Shown in pieces: positions 8,672 through 17,298 of a stretch of DNA of 42,380 bases. How positions within the stretch are numbered: the stretch's first letter is position 1; each line of letters opens with the position of its first letter. This DNA comes from Stieleria sedimenti (lineage in GTDB: Bacteria; Planctomycetota; Planctomycetia; Pirellulales; Pirellulaceae). The DNA is taken from contig NZ_JANZKV010000148.1 of assembly GCF_025060895.1 (NCBI RefSeq), positions 12,039-54,418 of the forward strand. Direction: 5' to 3'. A program made the translations under genes and the position numbers. A model generated the notes under the pieces. The model had not been told where the DNA came from. It made no database searches and was given only the letters and a program-made list of their open reading frames with translations.

Positions 8672-10150
8672 ATGCGACCACCGATCCAACTTGCCCCGAC
8701 CAACAGACGATTCCGCAAGACCACGACCCAGTGGCTGCATCGAATCGCGAAAGTCGGCTTCGCACTTTCGATGATGACGGCGATTGATGCTTCGAGCGTT
8801 AGCGCTCAAGTTGCCTCGCTGACGTCCTTCGAACCGGCGACCGCGTCGAGACGCGTGACCGATTCCAGACGTGAAACTCCGACGGTGCTCGCGGTCCGCC
8901 GTGCCAGTCCCTCGGTGGTCAACCTGCACGGTCAAAAAACCATCCGCAGCACCGCCGCCGGCCTGGCCGGTGCCACCGACGGCGGCGGATTCCGACAGGT
9001 CAACGGGATGGGCACCGGTGTGGTGATCGACCCGCGTGGCTACGTGATCACGAACTATCACGTCGTCGAAGACGTCGATAACATCCGCGTCACGCTGCAC
9101 GACGGAACCGTGACATCGGCCGAACTGATCGCCGCCCGGCCGCGGAACGACCTGGCTTTGGTGAAAGTCGATGTCGAATCGGACTTGCCGACCGTGCCCC
9201 GAGGCACCAGCAGCGACTTGATGGTCGGCGAAAGCGTGATCGCGATCGGCAACGCGTATGGCTACGTGCACACCTGCACCCAAGGCATCATCAGCGCCCT
9301 GCATCGCGACGTCCCGGTCAACGACACGCAGGACTACGAAGACCTGATTCAAATCAGTGCCGGAATCAATCCGGGCAACTCCGGCGGTCCGCTGCTGAAC
9401 ATCGACGGTGAAATCATCGGCGTCAACGTCGCCGTCCGTGTCGGTGCCCAACAGATCGCGTTTGCGATTCCGATCGACCAGGTCGTCGAAATCGTCACGT
9501 CGATGATTGACGAACACAACGCCGAGCGTCTTGATACCGGATTGCGAACCAACGGCGGTCCGCGCGACGGCGATGGCATTACCATCGCACATGTCTCCGC
9601 TAGCAGCCCCGCCGCACGAGAGGGGCTGAAGCCGGGTGACCGCGTGGTCCGCGTTGGTTCGCGTCCCGTCGACGACCGTTTGGACTTTTCGCTCGCCCTG
9701 TTGCAAATGCGACCGGGCCAACGCATCCCGATCGCCGTCGAACGTGACGGCAGCACGCTGGAACTGGCCGTCGCAACCACGCCGTCCAAAGCATCCGATG
9801 CCGACAACCCCAGCGACACCGCATGGGCCGTGCTCGGAATCCGCGCCAAACCGGTCAGCCAATCGACCATGAACCGGCTGAACTCGCGAATGCGAACACC
9901 CTACCGCGGTGGTCTGTACATCACTTCGGTTCGCCCCGGCTCGGCCGCGGCGGAGCAGGGGATTCAAGTCGGTGACGTGCTGCTGGGCATCCACGGATGG
10001 CAAACCGCCAGCATCGGTGACTTGGCGGGCATCCTGGATCACCCCGACATGAAAAAGGGTCCGCGAGCGAAGTTCTACATCGTCCGCCGCGAACAAACCC
10101 TCTACGGACATTTCCAACTCGCCTCTCGCGACGAAAACATTCGTCACTAA
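8672..10150 (+). CDS. HtrA/DegP-type serine protease with two PDZ domains
   Basis: This 492-residue protein is an envelope quality-control protease or chaperone. The start at ATG 8672 is preceded by GGGGAC. An unusually long basic N-region leads into a signal peptide or anchor (AKVGFALSMMTAIDASSVSA, cut near residue 45). The trypsin-like domain carries the triad His130 (TNYHVVED), Asp160 (NDLALVKV) and Ser237 (INPGNSGGPLLN). PDZ1 lies around residues 295-370 (SSPAAREGLKPGDRVVRVG) and PDZ2 around 395-480 (GSAAAEQGIQVGDVLLGI). QISAG replaces the usual QTDAA before the nucleophile loop. All catalytic residues are present. It is transcribed alone, with a long hairpin ~95 bp after the stop. Confidence 0.95.
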   Translation: MRPPIQLAPTNRRFRKTTTQWLHRIAKVGFALSMMTAIDASSVSAQVASLTSFEPATASRRVTDSRRETPTVLAVRRASPSVVNLHGQKTIRSTAAGLAGATDGGGFRQVNGMGTGVVIDPRGYVITNYHVVEDVDNIRVTLHDGTVTSAELIAARPRNDLALVKVDVESDLPTVPRGTSSDLMVGESVIAIGNAYGYVHTCTQGIISALHRDVPVNDTQDYEDLIQISAGINPGNSGGPLLNIDGEIIGVNVAVRVGAQQIAFAIPIDQVVEIVTSMIDEHNAERLDTGLRTNGGPRDGDGITIAHVSASSPAAREGLKPGDRVVRVGSRPVDDRLDFSLALLQMRPGQRIPIAVERDGSTLELAVATTPSKASDADNPSDTAWAVLGIRAKPVSQSTMNRLNSRMRTPYRGGLYITSVRPGSAAAEQGIQVGDVLLGIHGWQTASIGDLAGILDHPDMKKGPRAKFYIVRREQTLYGHFQLASRDENIRH

Positions 10151-10245
10151 CGCCGACGGCAGGGGCGGCGGCCCGGGGTAATGTCTCGGGTGATTGGCCC
10201 GGGGTGGCCTGCCGCACGCCCCACACCGCTACGCCCGACACAGCT

Positions 10246-10317
10246 ACGCTCGTCCCGGAGTAAGCTCGCAACCACCGCAACCGGTTGCGAGCTTACTGAC
10301 CCAGCCGGGACGAGCGT
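10246..10317. repeat. Long two-part hairpin after the HtrA gene
   Basis: ACGCTCGTCCCGG (10246-10258) pairs with CCGGGACGAGCGT (10305-10317). The adjoining AGTAAGCTCGCAACC (10259-10273) pairs with GGTTGCGAGCTTACT (10283-10297). This gives a 28-bp stem with a 7-base bulge and a 9-base loop. There is no T-tract, so it is more like an intergenic palindromic repeat than a classical terminator, though it may end the upstream transcript. Confidence 0.7.
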
Positions 10318-10439
10318 CTGTTTAAAATGGAACGCATGAAGATTCCATTGCAACATCGGCGGCATCCTTGCTCGGCCTGCCATTGTCCCAGTCACCCTAG
10401 TGACACGCATTGGCGTCGACACGAATCGCAAGAGTCGAA

Positions 10440-10574
10440 GTCACCCTCCCTCTGGGAGGGTCGCGGAGGAGTTTACGACGACGCGGGGAGGGTCGATGTG
10501 GCTCGCAATCGCTCAGCGACGACCGCTCGACCCTCCCCTCGCTGCGCTCGACCCTCCCTGCCAGGGAGGGTGAC
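10440..10574. repeat. 135-bp palindrome-ended repeat, family A copy 1 (full length)
   Basis: The element starts GTCACCCTCCC and ends GGGAGGGTGAC, so its termini are inverted. Internal GAGGGTCG/CGACCCTC arms allow extensive folding. A diverged full copy lies at 42171-42304 in the same orientation, and a truncated inverted copy at 15068-15137. It reads as an open frame on both strands in each copy, which creates spurious reading frames. Confidence 0.85.
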
Positions 10575-10593
10575 TGAAGTTGTGTCGACACCA

Positions 10594-12357
10594 ATGCCTT
10601 GTAGGAGGGTCGAGCGGAGCGGGGCGAAGTTGCTGCTGACCGCCGCCCTGCTGATCGCCGTGTCTGCCCAGGCACCCGTGCACGCCCAACCGTCTGCGGC
10701 GATGACCGCCGACCGGATGGCGGCGATCACGATTTCACCCTCCACCCCGAAGCCGCATGACCAACCCGGCGGCAACAGCGTCCGGCGACTCTGCCGAGCC
10801 GAACCGGACAAGAACATTCCTAGCTGGAACGTCGAGGGCTGGCAGGCCTACCAACGTCTGTGGGATGAATTGGCCGCCGACCCCGACGACCCGGCGCTGC
10901 GAAAGTACCTCGGGCTTCCGATCGGATCGGCCGCCGAAAACGACACGTTTGTGATCAAGTCGGCGCGCGGCCGCAGCGCCCCGAAATGGCTGGGCTGGAG
11001 AAGCGGATCCTATCGGCAAATCGAGACGCCCCACCTGCAACTCTTCTCCCACGCCGACGAAGCCACCACGCGTGAAGTCGCGACGGACATGGAACGTGTG
11101 TACTGGATCTGGACACAACTGTTCTTTCCGCTTTGGGAAGGCAATCATCAAGTCGCTCTTCATCTGCGCGACATCGATGCCGACCAGAGCGTCGCCGACG
11201 CTCTGGCAAAACATCCGGCCAGACTTTCGTCACGGCGCAAGCTACGCATCGTGTTGCTCAAAGACGCCGACGACTATGCACGAACACTCGGCACATCGAT
11301 GCCCGGCATCGACCAGTCGACCGGGTTCTACAGCGACCAACGACAGACGTCGTTCTTTTATCCCTCGACATCGGCCGACGCCGTCGCATCACGCCGACAC
11401 GAATTGATCCACCAACTGTTCCGCGAAGCCACACGATCCCGACTGATGGGTGAACTGCCCGGCGCGCGAGCTGATTTTTGGTTGATCGAAGGCATCGCGG
11501 GCTACTTCGAATCGCTGCACGTCGACCGTGCCCGCGCGACGGTCGGTGGCTGGGATAGCCCGCGTCTGCAATTCGCCCGCTACCGGGTTCTAGGTGGTCG
11601 CGATTTCATACCGCTACAAGAATTACGAAGCGCCGGTCACGCTGCCGCACAACAACAATCCGATCTGGCCCGTTGGTACGCCAACGCGATCGCCTACACG
11701 CATCTGCTGCTCGACGGTGACTCCGTTGCCCATCGGCGCTGGGTCTACCAGCAACTCGCCACGCTTTACCAAATCCCGCTCGACGTGCCGGCCGCCGCCG
11801 CTCCCGAGTCGCCCGAACGCGGGCTGATCGATTTCCTTCGAGTCGACGACACCGTGCTTCGTGACAACCCCACCAGCCGTCCGTTGACGCAACTGTGTTT
11901 GTCAAATTGTGAAACCACCCCAACCGGACTCGCTTCACTGACAACGTCGAATGACTGCCAATGGATGGATCTGTCGCGACAACCGGTTGCCACCGCCGAT
12001 GTCACGCGACTTTGCCCCACACCGGCTCAGCTGGATCAATTGTCACTCGAAGCGACGCGGGTTGATGATTCCCTCCAAGCCTGGCTGCGGCAGGCGACGA
12101 ACTTGCGCGAACTCGATCTCAGCTGGACCCCGTGCGGCGACCAAACCGTCGCGGCCATCGCGAACCACCGCGCGCTTCAAACGCTGTGGTTGACGGGAAC
12201 CCGAGTCACCGATGCGTCGATTCCCACGCTCGCCGCGATCGGCACGCTGCAATCGATCGATGTCCAACGCACCGACATCACCAGCAACGGGTTGGCAAAA
12301 CTCAAAACGCTTCGTCCCGATTGCAACATCAATCCCCTGCAGCTCCGCGCCCCATGA
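10594..12357 (+). CDS. Exported HExxH metalloprotease-like protein with C-terminal LRRs
   Basis: The product has 587 residues. The frame is open to 10327, but that region is a mobile repeat; ATG 10594 gives a plausible signal peptide (basic start, LLLTAALLIAVSAQAPVHA, cut at AQ). The middle domain has HELIH at residues 269-273 and LIEGIAGYFE, with Glu299 26 residues later. This is the geometry of a gluzincin zinc protease, as in the planctomycete DUF1570/peptidase-MA-like group. The last ~160 residues hold about four 24-residue leucine-rich repeats (LRELDLSWTPCGD, LQTLWLTGTRVTD, LQSIDVQRTDITS). The stop overlaps the next start as ATGA. The substrate is unknown. Confidence 0.82.
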   Translation: MPCRRVERSGAKLLLTAALLIAVSAQAPVHAQPSAAMTADRMAAITISPSTPKPHDQPGGNSVRRLCRAEPDKNIPSWNVEGWQAYQRLWDELAADPDDPALRKYLGLPIGSAAENDTFVIKSARGRSAPKWLGWRSGSYRQIETPHLQLFSHADEATTREVATDMERVYWIWTQLFFPLWEGNHQVALHLRDIDADQSVADALAKHPARLSSRRKLRIVLLKDADDYARTLGTSMPGIDQSTGFYSDQRQTSFFYPSTSADAVASRRHELIHQLFREATRSRLMGELPGARADFWLIEGIAGYFESLHVDRARATVGGWDSPRLQFARYRVLGGRDFIPLQELRSAGHAAAQQQSDLARWYANAIAYTHLLLDGDSVAHRRWVYQQLATLYQIPLDVPAAAAPESPERGLIDFLRVDDTVLRDNPTSRPLTQLCLSNCETTPTGLASLTTSNDCQWMDLSRQPVATADVTRLCPTPAQLDQLSLEATRVDDSLQAWLRQATNLRELDLSWTPCGDQTVAAIANHRALQTLWLTGTRVTDASIPTLAAIGTLQSIDVQRTDITSNGLAKLKTLRPDCNINPLQLRAP

Positions 12358-13607
12358 CCTTTCCCCGCTTCTTCACCGCGAAGCAATCACTCACTTCGCA
12401 TCGCATCGACGACGTCGCGGCCGAACTGACCGAGCAGCTCAAGGCGGAAGCGACGATCACGCAGATCCATCCCGGGCAATCGGTGGCGATCGCCGTCGGC
12501 AGCCGTGGCATCGACCGAATCGCCGAAGTCACGCGAACCGTTGTGCGTCTGTTGATCGATCGCAATGCCCAGCCGTTCGTGGTCCCCGCGATGGGCAGCC
12601 ACGGCGGTGCAACCGACCAAGGCCAAGCCGCCACGCTCGCGGCACTCGGGATCACTCCCGAATCGATCGGTTGTCCGATCCGGTCATCGATGGAAACCGT
12701 CCCGATCGGTGAAGGCCCCGGCGGCATCCCGCTGTCTTTTGACCGCTACGCCGCAGCCGCCGACCATCTGATCGTGATCAATCGCATCAAGCCCCACACC
12801 AAACTGACCGGTTCGATCCAAAGCGGTGTCTGCAAGATGTTGATGATCGGACTCGGCAAACATCGCGGTGCGCTCGCCTTTCATCCCGCGTTCAAATCCT
12901 TCGATCATCGGCTGGACCGAATCACCAGCGATGTGATTCCAAAGATCCTGGCGGCGACACCGTTCTTGTTCGGAATCGCACTCGTCGAAGACGCCCATGA
13001 CTCGATCGGCCAGATCGCCGTCGCCACCGGTGATCAATTGCTGGACCTGGAACCGACACTGCTCCGCCGGGCGATCGAGTGGATGCCCAAACTGCCGTTT
13101 CGAACGGCCGACTTGCTGATCATCGATGCGATCGGTAAAGAGATCAGCGGCACCGGATTGGACACCAATGTCGTCGGCCGTAAGTGGCACGACAAGATGG
13201 CCGGAGACGACGAATGGCCCAAGATCGACGAGATCTACGTTCGCTCGCTGACGGAAAAGACCGCCGGCAACGCATCCGGAATCGGCATCGCCGAATACAC
13301 GCATCGACGCGTCGCCGAGGAGATTGATCCGGTCAAGACGCGCATCAATTGCATCACCGCAGGCCACGCGACCGCGGCCGCGCTGCCGGTCTGGTTCGAC
13401 TGCGATCGCGATGTGCTCGAGGCCGTCATCGGACAAACACCGATGGACGCCGATCAACGGCGTTGGCTGCGGATCCCCAACACACTCGATCTGGAAACAA
13501 TCCATTGCAGCGAAGCCTATTTGGAAGACGCACGACGCAGCGGCCAGCTTGAAATCCTCGATGATCCCCAACCGCTCCGGTTCGATGACCAGGGCGACTT
13601 TGTTTGA
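12354..13607 (+). CDS. LarA-like (lactate racemase N-terminal domain family) protein
   Basis: The product has 417 residues. The start ATG 12354 overlaps the preceding TGA (ATGA), implying translational coupling; the frame is open further upstream inside the LRR gene. Conserved-looking segments are VAIAVGSRGIDRI, FVVPAMGSHGGATDQGQ and INRIKPHTKLTGSIQSG followed by KMLMIGLGKHRGA. This pattern is shared by the DUF2088/LarA-like superfamily (nickel-pincer-type isomerases). The specific substrate cannot be read from sequence, and no larB/C/E maturation genes are in the window. It looks cytoplasmic, with no signal peptide, whereas its coupled partner is exported. Confidence 0.75.
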   Translation: MTFPRFFTAKQSLTSHRIDDVAAELTEQLKAEATITQIHPGQSVAIAVGSRGIDRIAEVTRTVVRLLIDRNAQPFVVPAMGSHGGATDQGQAATLAALGITPESIGCPIRSSMETVPIGEGPGGIPLSFDRYAAAADHLIVINRIKPHTKLTGSIQSGVCKMLMIGLGKHRGALAFHPAFKSFDHRLDRITSDVIPKILAATPFLFGIALVEDAHDSIGQIAVATGDQLLDLEPTLLRRAIEWMPKLPFRTADLLIIDAIGKEISGTGLDTNVVGRKWHDKMAGDDEWPKIDEIYVRSLTEKTAGNASGIGIAEYTHRRVAEEIDPVKTRINCITAGHATAAALPVWFDCDRDVLEAVIGQTPMDADQRRWLRIPNTLDLETIHCSEAYLEDARRSGQLEILDDPQPLRFDDQGDFV

Positions 13608-13636
13608 TCCCCGGCCAGGACACGGTGGCGGCGGGG

Positions 13637-13725
13637 AGGTAGGAAGATTTTGGAGGTAGGAAAATTGCCGAAATCGAATGGATCGTGCACTGCATTATTT
13701 TCTTACCTCCAAAATCTTCTTACCT
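13637..13725. repeat. Inverted repeat, family B (AGGTAGGAAGATTTTGG)
   Basis: Left arm 13637-13665 starts AGGTAGGAAGATTTTGGAGG. Right arm 13697-13725 is its reverse complement with two mismatches in 29, separated by 31 bp. A further copy matching the left arm lies inverted at 22597-22630. The hairpin stands 30 bp after the LarA-like stop and could affect 3'-end formation. Confidence 0.85.
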
Positions 13726-13909
13726 GTTTTCCGCAATGGCTGAGTAACCTTGAGTTACGCCCACCCAGATGCGGAGCACGCCGCTGGCGGCGACACGTCA
13801 ATTCGATCCGTCGATGTCCTCCGGTCGACGCCACCATTGCAAGGCAACGAACAATCCTTGATAAACTGCGACGAGATCATCCCATTTTACACTGCCATTC
13901 ATCTCCTTC

Positions 13910-14977
13910 ATGCCTGCTTCGCAACCCGAAACGCTTGACGAACTTGATCTTCAATTGCTGCGGCTGATTGAACAGCGCCGCAAGCTGGTCGAGACGTTGG
14001 CCGACGACCAATCCCTTCCCTCGGTCGGCCAATCGAACACCCGGCTCGACCAGGCGTTGGACGGCTTCTGCCGCGAGTCAACACAGACGCGTGAAAAAAA
14101 GAGCGTCGAATCGTTGCGTCAAACCCTCCAACACATCGACAGCTATTGTCGCCTTGGGGTGGGGCCGGGCGCCGTCAGCTTCCTCGGACCGAAGTACAGC
14201 TACAGCCATTTGGCCGCGATCAAGTATTTCGGCGACGCAACCCCGTTTGCCCCGGTGGCGACGATCCCCGCAGTCTTCGATGCCGTCCACCGCGGCGATG
14301 CCGCCGGCGGTCTGGTCCCGATCGAAAACAGCACCGACGGCCGCGTCGTCGACACGCTGGGCATGTTCGCCCGTCGCCACATGCAGATCTGCGGCGAAGT
14401 CTTGCTGCCGATCCACCACAACCTGCTGGCCAGCGGCAAACGCGATCAAATCACCGAGATCCACAGCAAACCCCAAGCCCTGTCCCAGTGCCGCGTTTGG
14501 CTGGCCGCCAATTTCCCGGCCGCCACGCTGATCGAAGTCGGCAGCACGACGGCGGCCGCGGAATCCGCCGCAAGGCATGCCCACATCGCCGCGGTGGCCA
14601 GCCTGCCAGCCGGGCGTGAATATGGACTCGACGTGCTGAATCAAAACATCGAAGACAACCGCGAGAACGTCACGCGTTTCGCCGTCCTCGGACGCGACGA
14701 AACCCATCCCACCGGCAAAGACAAAACGTCACTCTTGTTCCAAGTCGAACATCAGCCCGGCGCCCTGGCCGGCGCGATGAGCGTGTTCAGCCAGTCGCAA
14801 CTGAACCTGACCTGGATCGAATCCTTCCCCCTGCCCGGATCGCGGAACGAGTATCTGTTCTTTGTCGAATTCAGCGGGCACCGTGGCGAGGAACGGGTGG
14901 CCACCGCGATCGATCGATTGAGTTCGATCACACGCCGACTGGAAATCTTGGGGTCGTACCCGGTCGCCGTGCTGTAA
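13910..14977 (+). CDS. pheA: Prephenate dehydratase with N-terminal chorismate-mutase-like and C-terminal ACT domains
   Basis: This 355-residue enzyme forms phenylpyruvate from prephenate in phenylalanine synthesis. The AroQ-like N-terminus (LDELDLQLLRLIEQRRKLV) is visible to about residue 75, but its second half is poorly conserved, so mutase activity is uncertain. The dehydratase domain (~88-265) has SFLGPKYSYSHLAA, VPIENSTDGR and the catalytic TRF at 255-257. The ACT domain (~272-355) has the GAL of the Phe-binding region at 284-286. ESFP at 304-307 stands where most PheA proteins have ESRP. The start is ATG 13910 without a clear ribosome site. It stands alone, flanked by repeats on both sides. 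Confidence 0.93.
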   Translation: MPASQPETLDELDLQLLRLIEQRRKLVETLADDQSLPSVGQSNTRLDQALDGFCRESTQTREKKSVESLRQTLQHIDSYCRLGVGPGAVSFLGPKYSYSHLAAIKYFGDATPFAPVATIPAVFDAVHRGDAAGGLVPIENSTDGRVVDTLGMFARRHMQICGEVLLPIHHNLLASGKRDQITEIHSKPQALSQCRVWLAANFPAATLIEVGSTTAAAESAARHAHIAAVASLPAGREYGLDVLNQNIEDNRENVTRFAVLGRDETHPTGKDKTSLLFQVEHQPGALAGAMSVFSQSQLNLTWIESFPLPGSRNEYLFFVEFSGHRGEERVATAIDRLSSITRRLEILGSYPVAVL

Positions 14978-15067
14978 CCGAACCGATCAAGTATCGGTGT
15001 CTACACGGGCGGTGTCGTTGACTGTCCGAAGTCACCCTCCTTGCTGGCAGAGGTATCGATAAGTCAA

Positions 15068-15137
15068 GTCACCCTCCCTGGCAGGGAGGGTCGAGCGCAG
15101 CGAGGGGAGGGTCGAGCGGTCGTCGCTGAGCGATTCC
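15068..15137. repeat. Family A repeat, truncated inverted copy
   Basis: The segment from GTCACCCTCCCTGGCAGGG to about GCTGAGCGATT matches the reverse complement of the right half of the 10440-10574 element almost exactly, then similarity stops. A degraded GTCACCCTCC start is also visible ~40 bp upstream. It lies in the 245-bp gap between pheA and the next gene. Confidence 0.8.
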
Positions 15138-15222
15138 CAGCGACAGTTTCACATCTGACCTTCCCACCAGAGCGGGTAAGCACTAAGAGTGGTTCGTTCA
15201 TCGGTCAATCAAGGAAGGTTCA

Positions 15223-15984
15223 ATGAAAAAATCGCGAAGAAGCGGCGGCGGGCGGAGCGAGGAACTGGCCCAGCAACCCCGGACGACGTTCGACTATCCC
15301 GTCCGCTTAGTCGCCTACACCTTGATTGCCGCTGCCGTCTGTCAATTGATCTTGCTAGCGGTCCGTGGCCTGGGAATCGAGTTCGTCGCCCGCGAAAACG
15401 GTCCCGTCGAACTGGCGCAGGTCGGCATGGCCCTATTCGCCTCCGCTTGCCTGATGATTGCCGCCGTCCAGATGCCCTTTGGCCGCACGCTGTTGGTCGT
15501 GTGTGGTTGCCTGGTCGGTTACGCCGCGGCGCGTGAATGCGATTCCTGGTTCGAATCCGTGTTCTTTGATGATGCCTACAAGTATCTGGCCGGATTGCCG
15601 CTGCTGGGCGTGGCAATGGCGGCCTTGGTACGCGGTCGAAAACGGATCGTCATCGAGTCGCGGGTGCTGCTGCGGACGCCATCGATGACGATCTTCGCGA
15701 TCGCGGGCATCTACATCTGCACCCTCTGCCAGGCGTTCGATGTCCCGGACCTTTGGACCGCCGGCGGACTGAGCGAATCGCCTGAAATGACGAAGGCAGC
15801 GGTGGAGGAATTCGCCGAACTGTTCGGCTATCTACTGCTGGCGTTCTCCGGCATCGAATCCCTGGCGATGGCATTCGCACCCGGGAACGTCGAAACCGGC
15901 TCCGTCGAATCGGCTGCTGCCGAAGCGACATGCATCGAGCTCACGACACCTCAGGCCGACGCACCGTCTCAAAAAGCCGCGTGA
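15223..15984 (+). CDS. Six-helix integral membrane protein of unknown function
   Basis: The product has 253 residues. The ATG at 15223 has a good site, AAGGAAGG, 4-11 bases upstream. A basic N-terminus (MKKSRRSGGGRSEE) precedes about six hydrophobic segments: LVAYTLIAAAVCQLILLAV, AQVGMALFASACLMIAA, LLVVCGCLVGYAAA, LAGLPLLGVAMAALV, MTIFAIAGIYICTLC and FGYLLLAFSGIESLAMAF. The tail after residue ~225 is acidic and soluble. I do not recognise the family; nothing suggests transport or catalysis. It converges on the minus-strand DUF1573 gene. Confidence 0.8.
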   Translation: MKKSRRSGGGRSEELAQQPRTTFDYPVRLVAYTLIAAAVCQLILLAVRGLGIEFVARENGPVELAQVGMALFASACLMIAAVQMPFGRTLLVVCGCLVGYAAARECDSWFESVFFDDAYKYLAGLPLLGVAMAALVRGRKRIVIESRVLLRTPSMTIFAIAGIYICTLCQAFDVPDLWTAGGLSESPEMTKAAVEEFAELFGYLLLAFSGIESLAMAFAPGNVETGSVESAAAEATCIELTTPQADAPSQKAA

Positions 15985-16145
15985 TGCGTGCTCAACGGCC
16001 CGTTGATCGAATCCGATCACAGCTGAAATCAGCCGTTTCACGCGAGCGGGTGGCGTAACACGAAGAAAACACTCCAGGGCCCGTAGGCTCGCGCCAAACG
16101 GCTGATCCAATCAACAGCCAGTGAACGTCGCCGCGGCGAGTCGGC

Positions 16146-17231
16146 TCAACCGCTGATGACGCCGGTGACGATGCACTTGACCGACTTGCCGCCATCCAGA
16201 TCGGTGCTGATCAGAATCTCCTGGCCGACGCGGTCCTCGGTTTCCCCCGCGTTGAATCGCAAGGTCACAAAGTGCAGTTTTTTGCTGCCACTGGGCGCCG
16301 TGAACTCAAACCGTTGGTCGGCGCAAACGATCTCTTTGATGGCAAAGGGTTCGTCGCCCCGAATCACCAGTCGCTTTTCAACCGTCGCCCCAGGTTCCGC
16401 GGTCCCGAAACTGACCGCCGAGGGCGAAACACTCAACGACGGGCGGATCCGTCCGTTGATCGACATTTCCGTCGTCGGAAAATCGACGTCGTTGCTGATC
16501 AACGTCAACCGTTCGTGCACATCGCCCTCGGGCATCGATCCCAAGACCTTCACCCGCATCCGGTAACGCACCATCCCGGGTGATTTCTGCGGTGCACTCA
16601 GTTGGACTTCCAAGTCGTCGCAAAACGATCGCACATCGGTGATCTGCCAATCACGATTTCCCGTGTGCGTGATCACGATGTCCTGCTGGGTTCCAGCCCC
16701 CGAGGCAATCTCACCGAATGCGACTTCGGGCGGATCAAACGTGACATCGGTTCGAATAAATCCGCTGACCTTCAGTTGAACTTCGGCGTAGTAGGGCCGA
16801 TCGAACACCACCGTGACGACCGCGGACTTCTGGCCGATGAAGGTGCTGGTGTTGAAACGGGCCACCACCGAAGCGGTCTCGTGAGTCTTGAGCGTGTTTT
16901 GGGTGACCGTCGGTGTCGTGCAACCACAACTCGACCGAACCGCCGCAACGTGAACATCTTCCTGATACAGGTTCGTGAAATCGAACAGGTACTCACACTT
17001 TGCCCCCCGCCCGACGATACGAAAATCGTGGCTCGTCGTCTTGAACATCTTCTCCGCCCAGTTTTCACCCGAAGAGGATGGAGCGGCGGAAGTCTGTCGT
17101 GACGAAACCGTGCGGGATTCAATCTGCCCGAATGCGGAATCGCAATTGACAGCAAAACAAACGAGCAAGCACCACGCAACCAAAGGCATGGTGCTGCGTC
17201 GAGACAACACGGCGGGAAAACTATGAATCAT
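16146..17231 (-). CDS. Exported DUF1573-domain protein
   Basis: The product has 361 residues. ATG 17231 is chosen because it leaves a signal peptide (MPLVAWCLLVCFAVNC core, likely cut SAFG/Q); the frame is open to 17285. DUF1573 is an immunoglobulin-like fold marked here by RSSCGCTTP at residues 99-107, preceded by FDFTNLYQEDVHV. The chain then repeats beta-rich blocks (DVTFDPPEVAFGEIASGA and LSVSPSAVSFGTAEPGA), suggesting three Ig/ASH-like domains. The two cysteines of CGC may form a disulfide or bind a ligand. The function is unknown; such proteins are numerous in planctomycetes. It lies 67 bp downstream of maf on the same strand, so co-transcription is possible. Confidence 0.88.
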   Translation of the reverse strand: MIHSFPAVLSRRSTMPLVAWCLLVCFAVNCDSAFGQIESRTVSSRQTSAAPSSSGENWAEKMFKTTSHDFRIVGRGAKCEYLFDFTNLYQEDVHVAAVRSSCGCTTPTVTQNTLKTHETASVVARFNTSTFIGQKSAVVTVVFDRPYYAEVQLKVSGFIRTDVTFDPPEVAFGEIASGAGTQQDIVITHTGNRDWQITDVRSFCDDLEVQLSAPQKSPGMVRYRMRVKVLGSMPEGDVHERLTLISNDVDFPTTEMSINGRIRPSLSVSPSAVSFGTAEPGATVEKRLVIRGDEPFAIKEIVCADQRFEFTAPSGSKKLHFVTLRFNAGETEDRVGQEILISTDLDGGKSVKCIVTGVISG

Positions 17232-17298
17232 CAATTCGGACCGTTCGGCGAGAGTCGATGTGGGCCATCGGCATACCACCGTCAAACTTTACCAAATC

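Noticed and set aside
8528-10147. A 539-codon minus-strand open frame covering the HtrA gene
   Set aside because: It mirrors the protease gene in antisense; composition (Arg/Val/Asp/His) and lack of any motif mark it as a shadow.
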